A DNA stretch of 21,484 nt from an uncultured Lachnobacterium sp. (GTDB lineage Bacteria; Bacillota; Clostridia; Lachnospirales; Lachnospiraceae), in assembly GCA_900549895.1 (NCBI GenBank), contig URQG01000010.1, forward strand, positions 1 to 21,484. The letters run 5' to 3'. Positions 7,758 through 15,468 of this stretch are shown here, one piece after another. Each line of letters opens with the position of its first letter. Position 1 is the stretch's first letter. The notes beneath the pieces were generated by a model. The model worked only from the letters and a program-made list of their open reading frames with translations, searched no databases and was not told where the DNA came from. The position numbers and the translations under genes are program-made.

Positions 7758-8927
7758 TTATGCATCCAGTCTGCATGGGCCGGATCCAACCTGTACCACA
7801 TAGAAGTCAGCCGCATATCCGATCTTGTCTTTGTATGCTGCTCCGACACGCTCAATAAAACGATCTACCGCTGCGTCTTCCACGATACTTACGGTACATC
7901 CGCCGAATCCGGCACCGGTCATACGTGATCCGATCACACCGTCAACCTTCCATGCTTCCTCAACCAATGTATCAAGTTCGATTCCGGTCACTTCATAATC
8001 ATCGCGAAGAGATGCATGGGACGCATTCATCAGTTCTCCGAACTTCTTTAAATCCTGCTTCTGTAATGCTTCAACAGCCTGAATGGTTCTCTGATTCTCA
8101 TAGACTGCGTGACGCGCTCTGCGAACACGAACCTCATCCCCTATGGCGTCCTTGTTCGCCTCGAACTGCTCCTCGGTAAGTTCGCCAAGCGACTTAATAT
8201 CAACAACCTTCTGTAACTCAGCCAATGCTGTCTCACACTCGCTTCTTCTCTCATTGTATTTTGAATCGCCAAGTCCGCGCTTCTTGTTACTGCATGCGAT
8301 CACGATCTTTGCTCCGTCCAGCTTAAGCGGAACATATGTATAATCCAATGTGTTGGTATCAAGGAAGATTGCATGATCTGCCTTGCCCATGGCAATGGCA
8401 AACTGATCCATGATTCCACAGTTGACACCGTTAAAACGATTCTCGGAAAACTGTCCGATCAAAGCAAGATCCTGATTGGTCACATCAAATCCGTACTGGT
8501 CCTTTAAGATGTAACCTGTCAATACCTCTACGGAAGCGGATGAAGAAAGTCCGGATCCGTTTGGAATGTTTCCAAACAGTAACAGATCAAATCCCTCTGT
8601 CACTTCCATTCCTCTCTCCTTAAAAGCCCACAGAACCCCCTTCGGATAATTCGTCCAGTCTGCATCTTTGCTTGGCACCAGATCGTCCAGTGAAGACTCC
8701 ATAACTCCAAGCTGCTCGAAATTCATAGAATAGAAACGTAACTTGCGATCCTGTCTCTTTCTGACAACCCCGTAGGTTCCGATCGTAAGTGCACACGGGA
8801 ATACATGTCCCCCGTTGTAATCGGTATGTTCACCGATCATATTGACACGTCCCGGTGCAAAATAGACTGCACTCTCACCTTCCGGTCCGAATACCTCTGC
8901 AAATTTGTTCTTTAACTGTTCTACCAT
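7758..8927 (-). CDS. galK: galactokinase
   Basis: A 389-aa GHMP-family kinase that phosphorylates alpha-D-galactose at C1 with ATP. The galactokinase signature GRVNMIGEHTDYNGG is at residues 26-40 (catalytic Arg27). The ATP-binding motif NGSGLSSSAS is at 123-132, the catalytic Asp174 lies in GIMDQFA, and the third GHMP motif MTGAGFGGC is near the C-terminus. Length is normal. The ATG at 8927 follows AAGGAG. It is the first gene of the galK-galT operon, with a leader of about 150 bases. Confidence 0.96.
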   Translation of the reverse strand: MVEQLKNKFAEVFGPEGESAVYFAPGRVNMIGEHTDYNGGHVFPCALTIGTYGVVRKRQDRKLRFYSMNFEQLGVMESSLDDLVPSKDADWTNYPKGVLWAFKERGMEVTEGFDLLLFGNIPNGSGLSSSASVEVLTGYILKDQYGFDVTNQDLALIGQFSENRFNGVNCGIMDQFAIAMGKADHAIFLDTNTLDYTYVPLKLDGAKIVIACSNKKRGLGDSKYNERRSECETALAELQKVVDIKSLGELTEEQFEANKDAIGDEVRVRRARHAVYENQRTIQAVEALQKQDLKKFGELMNASHASLRDDYEVTGIELDTLVEEAWKVDGVIGSRMTGAGFGGCTVSIVEDAAVDRFIERVGAAYKDKIGYAADFYVVQVGSGPCRLDA

Positions 8928-9087
8928 GTTCCTTCTCCTTTCCTTTGAACGTCAGCCATTCCCCATCGCCTGCGTCGAAGGACTGACACTGCATGCCAGG
9001 TTTTCACAGACAACCTGACATATTTTCTGCAACGTTTGTAATAAAAAATAAGCGTACTACATTCTCGTTTGTTTCTCTGATAAATTC

Positions 9088-9115
9088 ATTATATCCGGTC
9101 AACAAACAAATGCAA
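9088..9115 (-). promoter_or_regulatory. candidate galKT promoter
   Basis: On the minus strand TTGCAT (9110-9115) is 16 bases from a perfect TATAAT (9088-9093). The start would be near 9081, giving a leader of about 150 bases. The leader contains a 6-bp hairpin (CAGGTT 8997-9002 with AACCTG 9012-9017) and a longer-range GTCAG/CTGAC pairing (8951-8955 with 8983-8987). An AACGTT-centred imperfect palindrome at 9028-9040 could be a LacI/GalR-type site but is weak. Confidence 0.5.
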
Positions 9116-9171
9116 TACGCTTTTTTCAAGTTGCAACATTCCCGAGAACACATACAACAAAAGTATATGTT

Positions 9172-10863
9172 TTAGTTTTTATTCTCTTTTTTCTTTTTCT
9201 CCTGCGTCTTACTCAGTTTTCTGAAATCTTTCTGTGCCTTCTCCAAAGTCGAATAATTGGTAACATACGTTTTCGCATTTGCATTCAGCTTGTCATATTC
9301 GGTCTGTGCCTTTTCGATCGCATCACCCGACTTATCCGTCACGGTACCGATCGCGTCGATCAGTCTTACCACTTCCGCTGCAGAAGCCTGATCTGCTGCC
9401 GCTGTGCTCTCTGTTCCCGGCAGTTCGTACACAAGAACCGGATAATTCTTGGAAACATTTTCAAAGATGACCTTTGCAACACTCGGCGGAAGATTGATAC
9501 ATCCATGCGAGCCGGCAGTCTTATAAATACTTCCTCCAAACTGACTGCGCCAGGATGCATCATGCATTCCGACATTTCCGGCGAACGGCATCCAATAAGA
9601 CACCGGCGTCTCATAATTATCTCCGCGAAGTGTCGCATCCTTCTGCGCATAAGTAATTCCATAGGCACCGGTTGGCGTATCGAAACCACGCGCATGATTT
9701 CCGGAGACAAAATCCGATTCGATTACAAGCTTTCCCTCTTTATATAAGAACAAATGCTGCGCTGTCAGATTGATTTCCACATAAGAATCTCCATAATCAT
9801 TTCCTTCATGACTGTTGGCAGTCATCAGGTAATTGAGATCTCTGGTAACCGGCTTCCCGGCTTTTATCTCCTTGATAATCTCCTTTGTTTCCTTATCGTT
9901 GTCCACTTTCCATCCGTAGCAGCTGCGTCCGATCGTAACCGTTTTGTCATACGAAGTCTTTAACTTCTTGGCCGTATAACAAGTATTATACTTTCTTGCA
10001 AGTTCACCCACATATTCTGCGACTTTTTTCTTGCTGATAACCGGTTTTTCCTTCTTATTTAAAGAAATCCAATCCCCGAAAGTCGATGCGTCAAGCACTT
10101 CCGTGCTCTCACCGATCTGATATGTAATCGTTGTTTTCGCATAATCATTCATCGTATCGATTGCCGCAGCCAGATTCTCATCGTCATCAAAAACCGTAGG
10201 ATTCACATAAGCATCGGCAGCTTCAACCGAAACCGTCTCTGCCAATTGCTCCACAGCCTCATCCACTGCTGCATCAAACTTATCGCGGTCAATGGTCGTT
10301 CCCATCACACACGGTTTCAATGAGAATCCATTCTCCTTGTCATACGGCGCAATCGATGCATTCTCGGGCTCAATCTGATTCTTGGACTGCATACAGTCAA
10401 GTTCACCGATCTTTTGATCCAATTTGTCTGCGTCATAACTTACCAGCGTTTCATTTTCAAGTTTATCCGGGGCAAAAAGCTTTATCGGCCATGCAAATCC
10501 GCTTTGCGCTTTGATCATCTCCTCAATCTCGTTTCCCCACTGTGGCTCCAGACCAATATCCGATCCCGAAATGGACTCTTCCTTATTCTCCCGTTCCTGA
10601 ATCTTAAGCACATAGGAATGGATCTCATCGGCAGCCTCACTCTTCACTTTTTCAGCCGTATAGCCGCCGACTTTGCATTCATTCAGCTTTGTTCCGGGCA
10701 GAAAGCGGCTCATATAATATACGCTCACTCCCACATAGACAATAACGATCGCTCCCAAAACCGAAGCGACCGCAGTCATAGCACGCTTCGGATTCCCTTT
10801 TATCTGTATTTTCTTTGTCGTTTTCTCCGGCATCTGTTCCACCGGTTTCTTCTGTTCGTTCAC
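9172..10863 (-). CDS. membrane-anchored L,D-transpeptidase (YkuD) with PG_binding_4-type region
   Basis: A 563-aa cell-wall enzyme predicted to make 3-3 peptidoglycan cross-links or anchor proteins to the wall. A basic/acidic cytoplasmic tail is followed by one membrane helix (about 28-51). A long extracellular region with PG_binding_4-like segments (for example GYTAEKVKSEA) runs to about 350. The YkuD catalytic domain is at about 360-480, with His434 and the SHGC motif at 452-455 (nucleophile Cys455). The helical tail (about 500-550, YDKLNANAKTYVTNYSTLEKAQ) resembles repeats of Gram-positive surface proteins, and the C-terminus is lysine-rich. The start chosen is GTG at 10863, behind AGAGGA. 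The longer frame from a TTG at 10908 would run through the promoter -10 box and is rejected. Confidence 0.88.
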   Translation of the reverse strand: MNEQKKPVEQMPEKTTKKIQIKGNPKRAMTAVASVLGAIVIVYVGVSVYYMSRFLPGTKLNECKVGGYTAEKVKSEAADEIHSYVLKIQERENKEESISGSDIGLEPQWGNEIEEMIKAQSGFAWPIKLFAPDKLENETLVSYDADKLDQKIGELDCMQSKNQIEPENASIAPYDKENGFSLKPCVMGTTIDRDKFDAAVDEAVEQLAETVSVEAADAYVNPTVFDDDENLAAAIDTMNDYAKTTITYQIGESTEVLDASTFGDWISLNKKEKPVISKKKVAEYVGELARKYNTCYTAKKLKTSYDKTVTIGRSCYGWKVDNDKETKEIIKEIKAGKPVTRDLNYLMTANSHEGNDYGDSYVEINLTAQHLFLYKEGKLVIESDFVSGNHARGFDTPTGAYGITYAQKDATLRGDNYETPVSYWMPFAGNVGMHDASWRSQFGGSIYKTAGSHGCINLPPSVAKVIFENVSKNYPVLVYELPGTESTAAADQASAAEVVRLIDAIGTVTDKSGDAIEKAQTEYDKLNANAKTYVTNYSTLEKAQKDFRKLSKTQEKKKKENKN

Positions 10864-10897
10864 TTCATTTTCCTCTTTCGTTTGCTCAACCTGTTCT

Positions 10898-10926
10898 ATT
10901 ATAACCAATTTGTGAAGAATTCACAA
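10898..10926 (-). promoter_or_regulatory. promoter of the L,D-transpeptidase gene
   Basis: On the minus strand TTGTGA (10921-10926), a 17-base spacer, then a perfect TATAAT (10898-10903), followed by the AGAGGA ribosome site and the GTG start at 10863. The -35 box is part of one arm of the palindrome at 10908-10928. Confidence 0.6.
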
Positions 10927-10928
10927 AT
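10908..10928. promoter_or_regulatory. palindromic operator candidate in the divergent control region
   Basis: Perfect 9-base inverted arms, ATTTGTGAA and TTCACAAAT, separated by GAA. It covers the -35 box and spacer of the L,D-transpeptidase promoter and lies about 26 bases upstream of the PAP2 -35. A dimeric repressor bound here would block the transpeptidase promoter. The half-site TTGTGAA is the same as that of Rex, but Rex sites have four bases between arms, not three, so the regulator is not identified. Confidence 0.55.
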
Positions 10929-10953
10929 ATTTATTAACATTATTTGTTTCCTA

Positions 10954-10982
10954 TTGTAGCCCCCAAAAAGCGGTGCTATAAT
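10954..10982 (+). promoter_or_regulatory. promoter of the PAP2 gene
   Basis: TTGTAG (10954-10959), a 17-base spacer, then a perfect TATAAT (10977-10982). The ribosome site AAAGGGGG and the ATG at 11004 follow, so the leader is only about 15 bases. Confidence 0.6.
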
Positions 10983-11003
10983 GAAGCGAAAAAGGGGGTT
11001 GCT

Positions 11004-11717
11004 ATGACATCACAAAAGACGCCACTCAAAATCAGGCTTGCTCATTTTTACCAAAAATATAAGCATCTTCTGATCTTGCTCTACTTTATCGTATACCTGG
11101 CATGGTTTGGCTACGTCGAAGAGAATATTAAGACACATTTTCATGTGGTTCATGTACTGTTGGATGATTATATACCGTTCTGTGAATATTTTGTCATTCC
11201 GTACCTTTTCTGGTTCGGCTACGTTGCCTGGGGCATCGCTTATATGGCATTACATAACAAGTCCGATTATTACAGACTCTGTACGTTTTTATTTACGGGT
11301 ATGACGCTTTTTCTGTTCATTTCAACCGTATATCCGAACGGACATTATCTGCGTCCGTACTATTTTACACACCACAATATCTTCACGCAGCTTTGCGAGA
11401 TGTTGTACGCAACGGATACTCCGACCAACCTGTTCCCGAGTATCCATGTATATAATTCCATCGGGATTCATCTGGCGGTGTCTCACAATGAGCAGCTTAA
11501 GAAAAACAAAACAATCCAGCTGATTTCTTTTATATTGATGACGAGTATCATTCTCGCCACCATGTTCATCAAGCAGCATTCTGTGTTTGATGTCAGTACC
11601 GCTTTGGTTTTGGCCTATGTTATGTACCGCATTGTGTATCGGCATAACTGGTCCAAATCATCACTTGTCTCACGTATAAAGGCAAGGAAGCATTTTCTTC
11701 CTGATAACCAGTTATAG
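11004..11717 (+). CDS. PAP2-superfamily membrane phosphatase/phosphotransferase
   Basis: A 237-aa protein with about five or six membrane helices that fits the PAP2 (lipid phosphatase, Aur1/Ipt1-like) superfamily. Motif 2 appears as PSIHV (145-149, Ser146 and His148). Motif 3 appears as KQHSVFDV, with the nucleophile/charge-relay pair His192 and Asp196. Motif 1 is degenerate; only Arg117-Pro118 of KxxxxxxRP is present. It probably removes or transfers a phosphate on a lipid or undecaprenyl carrier at the membrane. The start at 11004 was chosen because the promoter -10 box lies inside the longer frame. It is divergent from the L,D-transpeptidase, so both may act in envelope assembly. Confidence 0.82.
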   Translation: MTSQKTPLKIRLAHFYQKYKHLLILLYFIVYLAWFGYVEENIKTHFHVVHVLLDDYIPFCEYFVIPYLFWFGYVAWGIAYMALHNKSDYYRLCTFLFTGMTLFLFISTVYPNGHYLRPYYFTHHNIFTQLCEMLYATDTPTNLFPSIHVYNSIGIHLAVSHNEQLKKNKTIQLISFILMTSIILATMFIKQHSVFDVSTALVLAYVMYRIVYRHNWSKSSLVSRIKARKHFLPDNQL

Positions 11718-11747
11718 ACGGAAAGAGAATGCTATACCCAATAACCA

Positions 11748-11795
11748 AAAGACTGTTGCCCTGCAAACCGGCAACAGTCTTTCTTATTATCTTTT
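11748..11795 (+). terminator. bidirectional intrinsic terminator
   Basis: A perfect 13-bp stem, AAAGACTGTTGCC (11748-11760) with GGCAACAGTCTTT (11770-11782), followed by a T-rich tract (CTTATTATCTTTTT). An A-rich flank on the other side lets it also serve the convergent MCP-like gene that ends at 11802. Confidence 0.9.
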
Positions 11796-11801
11796 TAAAT
11801 T

Positions 11802-12758
11802 TTATTCTCCCTCTTTGCGCTCGATCACATGTCGGTACAACGGATCTACCATCTGATAGATTTCTTCCTGATTCTTCTGCTGCGCATTGAATTCCTCTTC
11901 AAGGTCCTCAAGCTGCATACGATTGCGTTCCTCCGACTTAACGATCTCCTCGTCTGCGTTCCGAAGGCTGATCAGTTCATTCACGATTCCGCTTAACTGT
12001 CCGGATAACTTTATCTCTCCCGTTGCATCTGCCTGACGTGTCACATCCGAACAGGATTTCATCAACCTTGCCGTTGCAATATTGTTCTCCTTGAGCAGAC
12101 CGATCAGATGATGCATCTGCTCTTCCAACTCGGCAATCCTCTTTTCGGAGTCTTTCAACTGCACACGGCTTTCTTCAATGACTGCATCGTAATTAGCCGC
12201 ATAAGAACGGATATCCTCCGCAGCAGTCACAAACTGCTTGCCGCTCTCTCCGAGTCTTCCCGCCTCGATCGCCGCATTTAACGCAAGCACGCCCATCTGC
12301 TTGCCACATTCCTGCATACGGTCCAACTTCTCCGAGAACTTCTGATTCTGGAGCTTCAGTGTTCCGGGGAACTCACTCAGATACTTGGAAGGAGTCGTAA
12401 AATGTTTATTGTCATCTACCAGCCGCGTTGCCCCATCCAGTAACTGATGCATATCCGCAACCAGCCGATCCTGCTTCTCTTCCTGTGTAAGCATTGCATT
12501 ACGGCACTCATCAACCGTATGTCCGAGTCCTGCCTCAATTTCCACATTACCGGACGCCAATGCCGCCGCACTGTGCACATTATCTTTTACCTGCGCAACA
12601 TCGGTCGCCACCTGCCTGTGGGATTCTTTGATTTCTGCCATCGTTGCATAGAACATCTCACCCTTGCTTCCGGCATCTGCAAAGAACTGATCGTCAATCT
12701 GCACGGTCCTCTTTAATTTTTCAATATCCTCCTGGCTGACTTTATTCTTGCCAAACAT
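11802..12758 (-). CDS. soluble methyl-accepting-chemotaxis-like signalling protein
   Basis: A 318-aa cytoplasmic, largely alpha-helical coiled-coil protein with the conserved MCP signalling tip at about 153-188: QMGVLALNAAIEAGRLGESG followed by KQFVTAAEDIR, matching the NLLALNAAIEAARAGE...FAVVA consensus of chemoreceptors that contact CheW and CheA. There is no membrane segment and no recognisable sensor domain; residues 1-140 are helical. It is therefore shorter than ordinary MCPs (often over 500 aa) and could be a cytosolic sensor or a signalling-array accessory. The start at 12758 follows GGAGGA with good spacing; the frame continues 7 codons upstream without a site. It has its own promoter, which overlaps the recJ stop. 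Confidence 0.82.
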   Translation of the reverse strand: MFGKNKVSQEDIEKLKRTVQIDDQFFADAGSKGEMFYATMAEIKESHRQVATDVAQVKDNVHSAAALASGNVEIEAGLGHTVDECRNAMLTQEEKQDRLVADMHQLLDGATRLVDDNKHFTTPSKYLSEFPGTLKLQNQKFSEKLDRMQECGKQMGVLALNAAIEAGRLGESGKQFVTAAEDIRSYAANYDAVIEESRVQLKDSEKRIAELEEQMHHLIGLLKENNIATARLMKSCSDVTRQADATGEIKLSGQLSGIVNELISLRNADEEIVKSEERNRMQLEDLEEEFNAQQKNQEEIYQMVDPLYRHVIERKEGE

Positions 12759-12777
12759 CCCAATTCCTCCAAAATAC

Positions 12778-12823
12778 ACAATGTCACTGTCTTTATTTTA
12801 CAATGTCAGGTGCCTTTTTTCAA
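12778..12823 (-). promoter_or_regulatory. promoter of the MCP-like gene with flanking direct repeats
   Basis: On the minus strand TTGAAA (12818-12823) is 17 bases from TAAAAT (12795-12800); the -35 box overlaps the recJ stop codon. The 9-base sequence TGACATTGT occurs twice (12800-12808 and 12778-12786), 22 bases apart, that is two helical turns. One copy is just upstream of the -10 and the other is in the early transcribed region. Confidence 0.5.
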
Positions 12824-14580
12824 CGATAATATTGTATTTCAAACTGTAAACTCTCGCTGTCTCTGTATCGATTGATCTTCGGATAATAGACAAAAGAAAG
12901 TCGTATGGAATTTTCTCTCCCGTGCTTTGCTTTCTCAAGTTCAGCAGCTCCAAACTGCTCCGTTATATAGTCCTCAAACGCCGGAATATCACCAAAATAA
13001 ATACCGGATACCGGGCTTCCGTGTTCCGATACCAGACTAAGACGTAACACATTCTGATTTTTACCAACCGTCCACATCCTGCTGATACAAAGGTTTCGAT
13101 CTGCAAATACCGGCTTGGGATTGTCTTTCCCAAACGGTGCAAGAACACAAAATTCTTCCACCAGAGTATTCGTCACATAATCCACCGGCATCGGCACATC
13201 AATATGTACTTTCGGCTGCAGTTGTTCGACCGTAAGCGGACAATGAGCATTCATCTGTTCACGGAATTCATCAATGTTCTCTTCCGGAAGTGTCAGTCCG
13301 GCAGCCATAGGATGTCCGCCAAATTTGGTAAAAAGCTTACTGCACTGACACATTTCCTCATACATGGAGTATCCTTCCACAGATCGTCCGCTTCCCTTGA
13401 TGCCTTCCTCTCCTCGGGTCAGAACAAACGTCGGCCTGCCGTAATATTCCCTGATTCTGCCCGCGATAATCCCGGCAATACTCTCATGTACATCCGGGAG
13501 GAATAGCACAAGCACCGGATTTTTCTCATATCCGGCTTGTTCGCAAAGCTGCTTTGCCTCTTCTACCCCATCCGCGGTCATCTGCTTACGTTCCTCGTTC
13601 AGTACAACCAGTTCATTGGCAAGCAGACTTGCCTTCCCTTCATTTTCCGTCTGAAAAAGCGCCAGCGCACGTTTTGCCGTATCCAATCGTCCCGCAGCAT
13701 TAATACATGGTCCGAGTACAAAGCCAAAATGATAACTTTCTATCTGTTCCGGCATTAATCCGCATTGAGCAATCAGCGCTTTCATTCCCACATTTACCGT
13801 ATGATGAATCCGCTTTAATCCTTCCCGAACAAGGATACGATTTTCCCCCGTTAAAGGCATGACATCCCCAACCGTTGCAAATGCAACAAACTCGAGCAAT
13901 GCAAACGCCTCCTGCTCATCCACCCCCATCTTTTCATACAAAATCCGGACTACATTCCAGGCAACTCCCGCTCCACACAGATCCTTGTAAGGATACGCAC
14001 ATTCCTTCTGGTGCGGATTGACGATCGCGTCCGCTTCACTTTTTTGGTATCGCCTTTGTCCGCCTTCTTCCTCATACGGGATCTCATGATGATCGGTTAC
14101 CAAAACGGTCATACCATGCTTTTGGGCATAAGCGATCTCTTCGAGTGCGGCAATCCCATTATCGCAGGTAATGATCGTGTCTACGTCCGATTCCATTGCA
14201 TCCTCGATTAAATGCAGATTCAGTCCGTAGCCGTCCGTAATCCGATTTGGGATTGCCACATCCACATCTGCCCCACACCTTAATAACGCACGATACAATA
14301 TATACGAGGACATCACACCATCAATATCATAGTCTCCAATGATCCGAATCTTGTTTCCATTCTGAATTTTTTGCGTCAGAATATTTACAAGAAGATCCGC
14401 ATCCTTCATCTGATGCACATCCGCCAGATCCCTTAAACTTCCGTTGAGATATTGTGCGATCGCATCTTCTCCGATAACATCCCGGTTTCTTATGATGCGG
14501 GCGGTCACCTGATCGATTCCAAATCGCCGGCCTATCTCTTTGAAATCAGCTCTCTTACTTGTCACTACCCACTGCTGCAT
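12820..14580 (-). CDS. recJ: single-stranded-DNA-specific exonuclease RecJ
   Basis: A 586-aa DHH-family 5'-3' exonuclease acting in recombination and repair, close to the usual RecJ size. Metal-binding motifs: DYDIDG (Asp83, Asp85, Asp87), Asp140 in ITCDNGIA, and DHH at 163-165. The DHHA1 domain carries GSGRSVEGYSMYE and the GGHPMAAG motif (GGH 420-422), and an OB-fold-like C-terminal part follows. The start chosen is ATG at 14580 (MQQWVVTSKR), with GGAG about 10 bases upstream. The longer frame to 14685 lies wholly within truA and reads as low-quality protein. The gene overlaps truA by 26 bases, so the two are translationally linked. Confidence 0.93.
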   Translation of the reverse strand: MQQWVVTSKRADFKEIGRRFGIDQVTARIIRNRDVIGEDAIAQYLNGSLRDLADVHQMKDADLLVNILTQKIQNGNKIRIIGDYDIDGVMSSYILYRALLRCGADVDVAIPNRITDGYGLNLHLIEDAMESDVDTIITCDNGIAALEEIAYAQKHGMTVLVTDHHEIPYEEEGGQRRYQKSEADAIVNPHQKECAYPYKDLCGAGVAWNVVRILYEKMGVDEQEAFALLEFVAFATVGDVMPLTGENRILVREGLKRIHHTVNVGMKALIAQCGLMPEQIESYHFGFVLGPCINAAGRLDTAKRALALFQTENEGKASLLANELVVLNEERKQMTADGVEEAKQLCEQAGYEKNPVLVLFLPDVHESIAGIIAGRIREYYGRPTFVLTRGEEGIKGSGRSVEGYSMYEEMCQCSKLFTKFGGHPMAAGLTLPEENIDEFREQMNAHCPLTVEQLQPKVHIDVPMPVDYVTNTLVEEFCVLAPFGKDNPKPVFADRNLCISRMWTVGKNQNVLRLSLVSEHGSPVSGIYFGDIPAFEDYITEQFGAAELEKAKHGRENSIRLSFVYYPKINRYRDSESLQFEIQYYR

Positions 14581-15313
14581 ATGACACATTCTCCAATCGT
14601 AATCCCTGTGGTGGTGCGGTATAACCCGCTGCCTCTCTATTCCTTGCCGCGAGGATCTGTTCCATGCTCTCCGGTTCACGCTCACCTCTTGCCACTTCGA
14701 TCAATGTTCCCGTCAGAATCCGGATCATATTCTGCAGAAAGCCGTCTCCGGTATACCGAATCTCAATTTCTCCTTGTTTCTCAAGAATTGCAATGTCCAT
14801 AATCGTCCTGACCGTCGATTTTTTCATTCTCTTATTGCCACAAAAAGAAGCAAAATCATGCGTTCCTATCAAGTCCTGCGCTGCTTTCTGCATCCGGCTG
14901 ATATCCAGCGGCTTACCGTAATGATACACAAATCGTCGCGCAAACACATCTGCGACCGGGTTGGTACGAATGCGGTAACTGTATGTTTTGGCTACCGCAT
15001 TATAACGACTGTGAAATCTCTCATCCACTTCCGAAATCTCTGTGACCGCAATATCCTCCGGAAGAAATTCATTCAGATTTCTAACTATCTCCTCCATTGT
15101 AAAATGCTCGTCCATATGAAAATTGGCAACCTGTCCCGATGCATGCACCCCTGCATCGGTCCGCCCCGAACCGATCACTTCCACCGGATGACCGGCAAGT
15201 TTAGAGAGAACATTCTGAAGCTTCCCCTGAATCGTCGCTTCTGTTGCTTTCTGCACCTGCCAGCCCTTGTATCTGGTTCCATCGTACTGAACCGTAATCT
15301 TATAATTTTTCAT
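14555..15313 (-). CDS. truA: tRNA pseudouridine(38-40) synthase
   Basis: A 252-aa TruA that converts uridines 38-40 of the tRNA anticodon arm to pseudouridine. N-terminal YDGTRYKGWQ (10-19) and GSGRTDAGVHASGQVANF with catalytic Asp53 are hallmark motifs. FLQNMIRILTGTL near the C-terminus is also typical. The start at 15313 follows AAGAGGA; the frame extends 14 codons upstream without support. It is first in a truA-recJ operon. Confidence 0.95.
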   Translation of the reverse strand: MKNYKITVQYDGTRYKGWQVQKATEATIQGKLQNVLSKLAGHPVEVIGSGRTDAGVHASGQVANFHMDEHFTMEEIVRNLNEFLPEDIAVTEISEVDERFHSRYNAVAKTYSYRIRTNPVADVFARRFVYHYGKPLDISRMQKAAQDLIGTHDFASFCGNKRMKKSTVRTIMDIAILEKQGEIEIRYTGDGFLQNMIRILTGTLIEVARGEREPESMEQILAARNREAAGYTAPPQGLRLENVSYAAVGSDK

Positions 15314-15357
15314 GTGTTCCTCTTGTCTCCATATCAATCCATTGCTGTACTTCATTT

Positions 15358-15386
15358 ATTAAATCACAAACACGCTTCTATGTCCA
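15358..15386 (-). promoter_or_regulatory. promoter of truA-recJ
   Basis: On the minus strand TGGACA (15381-15386), a 17-base spacer, then TTTAAT (15358-15363), each matching five of six consensus bases. It lies about 45 bases upstream of the truA ATG. It leaves the rest of the 155-base gap (to 15468) without any visible gene. Confidence 0.55.
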
Positions 15387-15468
15387 CACAGATGCTTTCT
15401 GCCGTCGCTTCATTTCTGTTCGTTTCCAATCCGCAACGCTGACTCCCTTGCCAGACCAATCTCGCTTT

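Noticed and set aside
9148..9170. Intrinsic terminator after the L,D-transpeptidase
   Set aside because: An 8-bp AT-rich stem exists right after the stop, but no U-run follows, so termination there is unconvincing.
10908..10928. Rex (redox repressor) operator
   Set aside because: The half-sites match TTGTGAA/TTCACAA but the spacer is 3 instead of 4 bases, and neither flanking gene is a redox or fermentation gene, so I keep it only as an unassigned palindrome.
14581..14685. N-terminal extension of RecJ by 35 residues
   Set aside because: It lies entirely inside truA, has no ribosome site, and RecJ homology starts only after the ATG at 14580.
14774..15442. A 222-codon open frame on the plus strand opposite truA
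   Set aside because: It is antisense to a clear truA, has no family motif, and is rich in His/Cys/Arg as expected from a mirrored frame.
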